From Bugula neritina (taxonomy: Eukaryota > Bryozoa > Gymnolaemata > Cheilostomatida > Bugulidae), in the NCBI GenBank assembly GCA_964035545.1, contig OZ037769.1, forward strand, positions 16,621,633 to 16,685,632: a stretch of 64,000 nucleotides of DNA. Reading direction: 5' to 3'. The stretch's first letter is position 1. Each line of letters starts with the position of its first letter. This document shows, piece by piece, positions 49,368-61,300 of the stretch. A program made the position numbers and the translations under genes. The notes beneath the pieces were generated by a model that was not told where the DNA came from, did no database searches, and saw nothing but the letters and a program-made list of their open reading frames with translations.

Positions 49368-52300
49368 GTAAGTATATTTAAATTTTTACCTGCTTGCCCA
49401 ATTCCGTTGTTATTCCACATAGACACTTCCCAGTTAGACGCTATTTATTTATTCTAGTACAATGTATAGTTTATGTGCAGTTTATTTGAATATTACTGGA
49501 GTATGTGTATTTAAATAAACTTAGATTAATTGTTTAAGTTATTTAACACATAAATAAACTTCTCTGATCTGCATTACCTTTTTAATTTTGTATTTTCTAT
49601 GTTTCTTGTTGTCTGAAAAAATATTTTGGTAATAAGTATTTATTAAAAGTAATGTATATTAATAATTTATTACTGTTTTTGCCCCACAAAATCCATGAAA
49701 AGTGGGCTATTATTCCAGATACTTTATATTAGCTATATATAGCTATTGGCATATTGGCTATTTAGCAATCAGTACAACAGTTATATACATTTTTATGGTG
49801 CTAAACTAAAAAGTAGCGTCTAACTGAGAAGCGTCTATGTGGGATGAAACCCCAATTTCATAGTTAGTATTATAAATATCATTCTAATTTGAAAAAAGGC
49901 ATAGATGAAACTAATTTAAACTAGTTTGTTCATTACTTGTTCATCATCTTCGCTAGACATTTGATATCTTTTGTTGTGTAACTTTTATACAATGAGATGT
50001 GCATTAAAACTTTAGAGTTGGAGTATCTCATTGTGATATTGTGTTGTATGTAATGAGTGCCGTGTGGTGTAAAGGGGCATTTTGTTATAAGTGGCCACAA
50101 CTTCTATAGTTTTTTCGTAATGTTTATGATAGCTAGCCTTGTTTAGTATATGAAAAGTTGACCTGTTGACAGTTAAAGCTAATTTTTATATAAATCGTCT
50201 ACGTTGTCTATGGCTAAAAGCTGTGCATTTCAACTCTTGCAAATAAATATGCAACCAAGTTAAAAAACTGCTGTAAATTTTTTAAGTAAAATAATGGTGG
50301 GTACATAAGCAACTAATTTATGCTTAGCACATGCTTACATGCGTTCGTCAGTGTGCGTGTAAATATATGCTAGTGATGATAAATATGGTGCCGCACTGCC
50401 ATTACAGTTTGCTGACTGTGCTATGCTATTGCTACTGTTTTGCAATATAGTAACAACAGTGTTTGATTTGCTGCACCTAAACAGTGTCTACCTTCGATGA
50501 AATCACCTAAGTTATATAGCTGTCTATGGTTTATTACAAACCAAGTCAAAAAACTGGCATAGCAATGTAAGCCAAAGCAGATTTCGTAATACTAATAATA
50601 TCCCCATACACTGAAGGCCATTGTAGATGACTATACAGCATGATCAAACTATAAAACTCAACCAAAAATGGGCGTGTACCAACTCTAAAATATCACCATT
50701 ATAATTTATATAAAACTCTACATTTTCCAATGCCTGCAAATGAATTATTAGGCCAATCAAATACAATCATTAGCTGGTCAAGTAGAGTCCAGCCAATCAG
50801 AATTGTATAAAGTTGGTGTGCAGCGTGCTGCTAAAAACAACCAGCCCATTTACCACTATGACAATAAAAATGTCATTAAATGTGTTTTGCCACAACAGCT
50901 GGGGCTGTGGTCAATTTGCACCAGGGTATTTTTTTAAACTTGTACTTTGTATTTGCATTTTTTAAGCACTTGAATTAAACATTTTGAAAAATGAACTCAT
51001 GATTCATAAATTTAAGATATGAAATAAAATAACGCATGTAATAAAAGTTGCACAGCTATTTTCTAAAAGTATGCATTTTGAATTTGAACTTGCAGAAGTT
51101 TATATAAGTTATAATGGTGAGTGTTATAGAATTAGTACAAGGTACTAAATGTACCACATTTACATGGTCTATTGTAAGTATAGTTGTTACCCTTTAATTA
51201 TGGTAATATATATAATATTTCTAATTAAATGATTATTATCACATTTAGCTGCTACATTTAGCCACGCCCATCACTCTGAGTGTAGGTTATGAAATGCAAC
51301 TGTATCAGTGCATGCAGTTCACTCACTAGATTCCAGAAAATCAGTTTTATAACTTGATTAAATCTCTTCAATTAGTTTACTGAGTTTCAACTCCTGACCT
51401 CATAGCCTCAGCACTTTCTGATTACCACGGGTTACTGATTAACCACTCTCTACATACTTCTGTTTAAGGAACTGTCTTAGGATACTAAATGGTACTATAA
51501 TAGTTAGTGTATATAGGTAACAGGAGAGGTCATTGGCAATTCACAGAAATGCTTTGATGTGTTACTAAGTTTTACAATCAATCTACAAACTGTAGACATG
51601 GCTGGGTTAACTTATGTCTTGTCCCTATTAAGTGATACACTATGGTAATTTTATTCTCACGCTCTGTAATCATGTGTTAACATGTAAGTTATATGCCCAT
51701 AGTTTATAGATATTATATAACACAGTTTTTGCCTATTCACGAAATATCTATGGTATACATATTTACAGCTTACATAAAATATATTATTATTTAAAATTAT
51801 TGAGGCATCAGTTTTGCCCATTTATTTAGAATTTACTATTCAACAACTCATTGCTTTGTGCTATTAGGCTACTATACTATGATACTAACCAATGGGACAA
51901 AAAGTCAGATAACTTCTATGTATAACAACCCTTGATTAATTTTAGCGGAGTGCTTTTTCTAATGAATTTGCTCTTTAACTTTCCTTCTGTCTGTAGAACA
52001 TCACAAGGACTGCTAGTAACTGAGTTCTAACCAAATGTAATTATAAAGTCAAACTAGTTATATTTCCAACTTGTTAACTAGTATAAACAATGTGATTTAT
52101 ACTAGAGATTGTAGTAGGCTGACAGGATAAGTCCAAAAGCTAGAAGGAAAGTCATTTTGTATAGAAAACTATTAACGTAGTAAAGGAAGTTATATTCTTC
52201 CAAAATTTTCAACCATCTCACTTCATATAATACTAAAACTAATAAAAGTTAAAGACCTTAAGGGGTGAATACTAACAACTGAGTATTTTGTTGCAGGTTA

Positions 52301-55300
52301 CTTCCAGGAGCTATAAGAGCTTTTCTATGGCTGCCATGTTTGTTGTATGTGGCAGATGCCCAGTCTAGTGCAGATGACTATTTTATTTGGCTGACAGAGT
52401 TAAGTGAAATTCCAGATATGGGTTCATATCCAACCATTACTGACTCTTTTCCTAATATTTCAGTAGAAGTTGAAATTGAACTTAAGAACTCAAATCGTGA
52501 GGCCTGTGATCCGTTGAAGTTTTACTGTCAGCCGTACAAGTCTGCAAAAACCAATGTTGCCTCTATTTCTGAAGTAGTGGGCTGTTTGCCTCATTCATGT
52601 TGGTACCCAACATGTGCTCACTCGAAACCCAACTCTCTCAGTGCCTATCTGGTGTCTGAGATCCAATATCAAGTTGGCTCTCTAGACGAGGGATACTTAC
52701 CCTTCAACACCTCCCTTCCAGAATGCGGTATCGCTATGACAGGAAGTGATATCAACATCACCGAAGCTACAGGAGAGTGTAACACTGTTTCGTCACCTCA
52801 ACAGATATATACCAGTTTACAGACTCCTTCACAAAACTGGACTTTGATGTTCACAGTTGAGCAGCTTACAGCACTGAATACGTCTGCACCGTGAGTTCTC
52901 TAACATAGACTGAGTAACATAGACTGAGTAACATAGACTAATATTATAGTCTGTTCGTCTGAGTTTGTCTACTAGCTAGCATGTAATTTTTATTATTGTC
53001 CACTCATCAGATTTGAAGTTAAATCACTTTCCGTATATTTTAGAGCTCCATTTCTCAACATTTCTGGGTATGGACCCATTATTGACAGCCCATCATCTGG
53101 AATATTCTGGACTCTTAGTTTCTGGTTTAATGAGAGTGGATACCTGGAAACTAGTAATATAATAGAACGCCAGTTAACAGTCTTTGACCAAAATCCACTG
53201 CTGAGTCAAACTCGACACATAACTTTGCAGGTTGCTGAACTGTATATACTCTGCCACTCTGTTGTGAATGATAATCATTTTACATAATATGCATTATTTA
53301 CTTTACTTTCTATGTATATGAACAGCTTCAGCTTTAATCTAGCTACAAGAGCTATAGAGCGTTTACCTTGAAGTTGTCCTTTTTGTTAAATTTTCAGTTT
53401 GTTGGAGACATAATTCTGGTATTTGTCGATGGTGAAGTGTCTCACCGGTATTGGCAAGGTAAAATCTCTTTCCCATCTGCTTCAGAGTACATTGTCGGGT
53501 TTGGAGGGTCTGACATTACAGGAGAGTTTACCAACATCAAGTTATACAATGCTCAGGCCTCCACTAAGTGAGTGATTCATTTACTGTTTGAATATGTAAG
53601 AAATTTGTTAATTAACTTCTTAAGAACTAAATAATTTGAGCATTTGCATAACTCTTCTCGTATTCAATAATCCAGTTACTTTACTACTTCCGTACATAAC
53701 CTACCCATTCAATTATTTCTATGGTACTTGACTATGCTTTGAATATTATTCCTGTGTCCTGGGTACAGCTCCAGTATCGTTCTATTTGAGCAGTTTAGTA
53801 CTCAAATCTTCCACAAGATTTCACAATTTGAGAAGTAGAAGTTTTTACTTCTCAACTTGTGAAATCTTTAGATCTTATATAACAGAATATGTCAATACAG
53901 TTTTTTTGCATATTTTTAAGCACTCCAGACTTTTAAAAGTAGTAGATTGAGAATTTGAATTTGTTTCTTAAATATTGTAAAGAGTTTGGTGTTGTGTTCC
54001 CACTTGGTTAGTTTTTATATCGAAAGGATAACTCTGTACCTGACCGATACATGATGCAGTCAGCATCATGTCGTTACGATGGCACCACCGTGTACGGCCA
54101 ATGGGATGTAGATAACAATTAGTAGTAGGCGGAGCTGCCAATGTATAGTCGAAGCTTGTTAGACAGCATGGCCGGCAGAGTAAATTGGATCGTAGCAATG
54201 TAAAGTCATGCATAAATCACTCTTTGTTATGTAATCATGTGCGTTAGTTTTAATATCTTTTATTGCTGTAGGCCTATAATTCGTAATAAATAAATTCTAT
54301 TCAATTCGTGATAAATTCCTGGTGAAGTGGCTTTGAATAAGTAGACCCACTAATTACAGTGAATCCTAAATTCACAACAATACTGTGTTTATTCTTAGTA
54401 AATTTTTTAGGCGTGATTGCTGAATCACTCATTGCTGATGACTCACTAATTAGTTGAGTCACTATATGTTTTTTGTTGAGTAACATTTCTGTTCTCTTTC
54501 CAGTGAGATCTACTCCATGTACTCTGGATCTCCACTAGCTCCGTACCAAATTCGACCCGAGTGTGAATGTCCCCGCCATTATTCTGACACATTCAACTTT
54601 ATTGGGGGAGAAGAAAATCAGGTTGACTGTGTTGACCCATACCAGAAATCAACTAGCAGGTTCTTGATTGATGCTGACAGCCACGGGAAACTTTCCATCT
54701 TTAACAGCAATGGCTGGGTGTCAGACCATACTGATGAGGCAGAGATAACTTTTCATTTTAATCAACCAATGTTGGTAGGTCTCAATATAAACTAAATGGT
54801 GAACAAAATACACGATGAATTTTAAAACTTTTTCCTTAAAAACGCAATTAAATTATATAATCTTTCTATAAGACGAAAATTTCCTAAATTTTATGATACT
54901 CACAAGTTTAAGAATTTGAGTATTGTTGATTTGTTAAGCTAAAAAAATTCAATAACTTGCTCAAATATAGCTATACAGTAGTTTTTATATTGGCTTTGAA
55001 ATACATGAAATTTGTACAGCTGTTAGTTGACTAGTTTCTATAGTTATTAGCTACTAGTTAGTAGTTATTATGTAGCTAGTAATAGAAAGTAATAGTTATT
55101 AATTACTATAGCTGTTACTTGATGTTGCTAGAATTGAAAGTTGTTAATTGCTAGCTGATAGACATTAATTGCACGTACATGCACAAGCGTGTTCAGAGTA
55201 ACTATAACAAGTAACTAAAGCAACACCAACTTTTCTTTTTAAATCTAGAGAATGTATTTCTACTATTTTCTTGCAGATGTATGCTGTGACTGGCTATTTT

Positions 55301-58300
55301 CATGGAATGTTAAGTGACGTTCCTTTTATCAAGGGAACTTCTCTGCACTCTGCTAAGATGGAGATTAAAGTGATGAGTACTAACCCGGCTATAGAGGGTG
55401 CTGTTTCTTACGTGAGCGATGACTGTTTAGAAGACTATGGTATAGATCCATACAACTATAACGCTGTGTTTGGGGATGTAGACAGTATATCTCAGAAGAT
55501 AAAGAAACGAGCTGTGGTACAGACAAACATTACACCAAAATGTTTCAGCTGGAATGATGTCCTCGTATATTCTACCAGGTATTTAAAAACTATCACTATT
55601 TGCATGACTCATCATCCTTAATTGATATAAAAGAAACTGAAGAAAGACGATTCTCTTGTAATGAACATTGGTTCCAGTTTGACAATGTCAGACAAAGTTA
55701 TTGGATATTATTAAATATTACCGCACGCTTCGTGGTATGTTTTTGTTGGTTTTACATTCCAATTCTGACACCCACCGAAGTGGGAGAGTACCTAAATGAT
55801 GCGTACAGTGGCACTCAGTTGTACATCCATCTCATTGGACACACGTCTGCTGTAAACGCAGCCAGACGGGAAAACTGGTACTCGATTAGAGACTTCAGAA
55901 TATATGGGAGGTGAGAAGCTCTACTTTTTTATCTCTATTACCAGTACTTTGTCTTGCAAAGCTATTGCTTGTGTAATAACTTGGAATATTTGATGATCTA
56001 ACTAAAGCATGCAGTAGATATTCCTATAGTTTATGTTTATTCATTCTTAGCTTTAAGGGAGATCGCTCTAAATCATTTGTTTCTATTGACTGTCTATAGT
56101 TACACCTTTTCAGCACCTTGTTAGAATTGCCATAAAATACAAATTATAGTTTCAAACTTTTCATGAATTTTATCAAAATAACGTATATAAGCTGATATCC
56201 CTTTTTGATAAGTTGGTGCATGTTATTTCTACTCTACATAGCAGTGATTAAAGCTATGATTTTCACATTAATACAAATGGTAATGTAATAATAATCTATC
56301 TCTAGACCTCATTGCGAAGGAAATCCATTCCAGCTGCTTCCCGGGCCAGCTGTTAACATATCCAACTACTACCAGTTCACGAAGCCAGGATACAAGTTCT
56401 ATGAGTGTACTTGTCCCCAGGGTATCTCAGGAGATCAGTGTGAACAGTGCATCAACTCCCCGGGGGTCTTCCGGTACACCAAGAGACTCGGCGTCTGTGC
56501 AGATTGCGCCTGCAGTGACCTCTCCATAAGTAAACAGTGTGATGCATTCACTGGTCAATGTCCTTGTGAAGGAGCTGTTGATGTTGAGCTCGCTGGACGT
56601 CAATGTGTGAGCTATTAGTGATGGTTTAGCATTTCCTGTACTGGGTTTCTATACACTGAATAAACGAAAAGTAGATTCCTTGAAATAGGAGCTCGGCATG
56701 TTAAAGACTGCTTGACATACTTCACTTATGCAGTACTAAAATATTCATATATGCTAGTTTTCATTTACATACTGTTTTAAAGTTGGATGCCTTAACAATT
56801 TTTGTATAATGAATTTTGTGCAGGTATGTACTGAAATGATTTGGGTTTTTGATCGCATGGAAATGAGATTTTTGGTCGGCTTTGACTTTACTGCTACTTT
56901 AAAATTTATACTAATTATAGCTAACTTTCATTGCATGCTATTGTTAACGGCTGCACTGCACAGCATAATCATCGAGATGGCTTGAAAGTTCAAAATTCAA
57001 ACTTTCAAGCCATTCCAGTAATTATGCTGTGCAGTGCAGCCGTTAACAATAGCATGCAATGAAAGTTAGCTATAATTAGTATAAATTTTAAAGTAGCAGT
57101 AAAGTCAAAGCCGACCACAAATCTCATTTCCATGCGATCAAAAATCCCAAATAATTTCAGTACATACCTGCACAAAATTCATTATAAAACAAAATTGTTT
57201 AGGCACCCAACCTTAAAACAGTATGTAAATGAACACTTACATGTATAAGAATATTTTAGTTCTGTATAAGTGAAGTGTGTCAGGGATTATTTAAAGACAG
57301 CTATCTTTAGACTCTTGACTTGGCTTGTCAGAAAGTTTTACAGTCTACATTCTATATGAGTTATTGATATGGGAAGTAATTGGGAGGAGACGCTGCACCT
57401 AACCTTCAAAATGTACTGTACTGTGAAGACCTGTAACTGTCGCGTAGACTGTAGAAAGATTTGGTTACATAGAAAAGTTTATTTAGAATTTTATCATTGT
57501 ATTATGTTAGATCATCAAATGTTAATGATGTGATAATATTACAATCATTATAACTTCGACTTCAACTTTTGGTGTATTGTACAGAGCTCTGACAAGAAAG
57601 CTGAAAATGCTTGAATTCTTCTTTTAGGTTTTTAATTCTAGACTATTCTGTTTTATTTAGCATTGGTATGTTGATGAGATTGATCCAAAGTACGGGCCGA
57701 AAGCTGGGGGTACTGCAATCACTTTCAGTGGTGGATACTTTGGCAAAGGAGATCTTGTAGTTCAGATCGACGATGTGATACAAAGATTGAATGTTCAGTG
57801 CGTTTGAAATAACATATCTTTTGTCCATTCCATAGACTTTATACGGTACTTTATAAAGCACTATTGACTATATTAAATTGTATTGCACATTATTTGATAT
57901 TAGATGTACTTATTATATTTTATAGAGGTAATGAAGGAACCTTGAACTCTTCTCGATATTTTAGAGTTGTATCACCATCGACCCTAACTGTTGGTTTCAC
58001 TGCTATACTCACAAACTCTAGTTTAGATCTTGGTCCAAATACTCTGTACTATTCTTTTGAGTACAGACCTAACCCTACCATAGAGGACATCTACCCTCGT
58101 ACTACCATTCTCAGGTAGGATCTAATTCTATCACCTTTATATGTGACCATGTATAGCTGCCATATTTACTTTAGAAAGAGAGAAACTTAGATCTGTATAG
58201 ATATAAGTTAATATTTGAGTTGGTATACCCTGTTCAAGAGGTAGAGATGGTTATAGATGTTCACATCTGTATTTTGCTGCTCTCTTGACAGTGGAGGTAC

Positions 58301-61300
58301 AAATCTTACTGTAATTGGAGAACATTTAGATTCTGTTGCTTACCCTGAGATGGTTGTTTACTTGACTCAGAAAGGAGTTCTTATTGGTCAGTTGTTAATG
58401 GTAAATATAGAGCTATACCTTGTTCTGTCATATAAATAGTAGAAGGTTGTGTAATACTGAATACTAGTGGAATACCTTTATCTTGTCTATAACTGAACAT
58501 CTCACCCAATGAAAACAAAGTGTTGTCAAATCTTTTATTTGATTAACCACGAGTTTTATAAACTTTAAGGCAAGCATGTTATTTTTCTCTTCAAACTTTC
58601 TCATCTAGTACATGATTGACTTGTAGCGCTGTGATGTCATAGAAAGTGATGAGATGGTGTGTAGAGTAGTAGATCTGTCTATATCAATACCTTATCTGAA
58701 TGGTGTGAAACAAGGTAACACCTACATTCTTATACTATATGTATCAATATAAGTATACACAGTTATTTGCTATTCTATACGCTAGAAGTATCGTTGTGGG
58801 ACACTAGACACACAAGGTGAATATCATTATCACTTTGAAAATAAGTTGAGTTTGTGATGTCCAGTCTATAACATAGAATATACTTTCTTTTAGCACTTCC
58901 TGCGAACAATGTGTCCCTTCTTGTAAACAACGTGTCACTTCCTGTCAGCTCGTCATCTACTACTTCCTCTCCAACAGGTGAGTCGATACCTTGAGTTAAT
59001 ATTGGTTAGGTGTCTTGCTAATTTAGTCTACATATCCTAACTCTAGTAAGGGAAGCAGACAGTATGTTTCTATAATTAGATAGTTTAAAGTCAATTCAAG
59101 CTAGAAACCCCTCTATGAGGTTAAAATAGCCTTGCATCTTGTAGGACACTTTTTCTATTTGTAGTGCAAATTTTCGCGTGCGAAAATACGCACTGTATGG
59201 CCCTACGCTTAAGCAAGGCATTAGCAAGTTTTTTAATTAATTTATATCGATCTCATGTAATGTGTATTTTTTGTGTAGAATTGGCACTCTCTAATATCCC
59301 TATACTATACTAAATTGAAATTCCTGTACTATGTAAAATAATTGCCTGCTCCACCGGAATTTGAACCACATACCTCCGGCTTGCAAGCAGGTACACTAAC
59401 CAATTACACCAAAGGGGCTGCTGGGTTAACTCAACACTACCTACTACAGCTATATTTTTTCAAAAAATAAATAGTCTGTACCATATTATTATACTTTGTA
59501 GAAATAAACACATTCAATGCTCTCAACGGACAGGAGAATGTGCATTTCTCTTTGGGTTTCATATTTGATGGTCACACATTGTACACAGACTTGAGACAGA
59601 GTACAGATAGTGACCTCAGAGACTTAGCTACTCTTTACGTCTACCAAGATCCTGTAATAGAAGAATTCAAGGAGAGTGGCGGGAATAAAGTTCTGGTGAG
59701 TGTTATTTATAGCAGAGAGGGTAGAACTCTTGTGCTAACTCTGTATTGTTAATTGAATGATTTTCTCCAAACTTCTTACTTGGAAAAACATTTTCATTAT
59801 CTCAAAAATCTATGAGATGACGCTAGGCTTTCAGAATGTGCTACTATGAAAATAGAGTTCGAAGCTGTGATGGAAAACATTGAAAAGAGCATTGTTATAA
59901 ATAAAATCTATATACTAAAAGAAGTTATTCTTTTTTTAAATCTTCAAGCTGCACCCAAACACAAACTGATAAAAGACAGTGAAGAAACTTAGACTATTGA
60001 ATGATTTCTAAGTTGCCTTATCTAAATGAAAACTATAGGAGCTGTTGTGTCGAGTGTCTTGCTTTGCAGAATGCTTATGTCTAAGCTAGGTATAATATGT
60101 TTTTTAATTTAGGGAGCTAATTTAGATTATAGTACATTTATTACTACTGGACGCAGGCTCCTTGTGCTCGTAAGTGCCTCACTGTGCCCCTGTGCACGTA
60201 AGTGCCTCACTAAAACAATCTCCAAATCAAAAGAGTAGTGTTAAATTACCTATGAAAAATGAGGTGAATAGAAAATACTTTAATACAATTAACAATACAA
60301 CAGGAGCTTGACGTGTTTTTCGTGATTTTAAGGGTGGTGTATAAGCAAATAATTGAAACTTCTATGTTTTAGATAAGTTAATATAAGTTAACTTCAATTT
60401 GTTTTGCTGCATAATTGTAATATGGCTGTAACCGTTTAGGAATATCGCGCTGGTGATTTGATACATATAAAAGGGGAAAGATTAGACTACGCTACTACTG
60501 TGTCAGACTACATGGTCATCATAGGGGTAGATGGAGTGTGTGAAGTCACTAGTTTGCTACTAAACCGTCTGAGTTGTAGACCTCCCGAGACCAGCCCTGA
60601 TTATGACCCTAACAACTCTGTAACTTACAAGAACCGTGATATCCCCCATATTGAGGTTAGTTACCAATATCATATCTGGTCAAGAATAACTTATAAACTC
60701 AATTCTAATAGAAATCTGATTTTAATTTATTTAAATATCATTTTACCTCTCGTAACACTTTTTATTTTGAAAGTTTGATTGCACCATATTTTTAAACTTA
60801 ATCGTAGTTATAATCAAATGGAATTCAAGTTACACTTACTCTTAATTTAATAATTCATATAATAAAAACACACATATATTGAACATTACTAAATATACAA
60901 AGTTTGTCCATCAATTATAAGGGTATTTAGTCTTTGTCAGCCGATAATGTAGCTTTTTATCTTTATTTCCTTCAAATGGGTTTGAAAACCTATTTGATGT
61001 GACTATTTGATCTGGATAACTGAAAATGTAGAGTTGTGTATATTTACTAGGTAAAAGTTGGTAACAAGAGAGTCAATGTTGGGTATGTCTTCTATAAGAC
61101 TAACATCTGGCTGAATAACCCTGCCTTTAGGATCTCCATGATTGTGCTGATGGTCGTAGTGGGTGTGGCTCTCATAGCAGTACTAATCTACTGTCTGGTT
61201 AAGAAGTTCTACCTAAAAGAGAGGTTGGGGGAAACCTTGGACGTTGACGCTAAAAACAGGGGAGGCCATGCTAGATACGTTAAGCAAGGCGAGTAGAGGA

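Noticed and set aside
55600-55741. Longer upstream extension of gene C exon 7 as coding
   Set aside because: Read-through from exon 6 meets a stop at 55619-55621; only the part after the AG at 55691 can be joined in phase.
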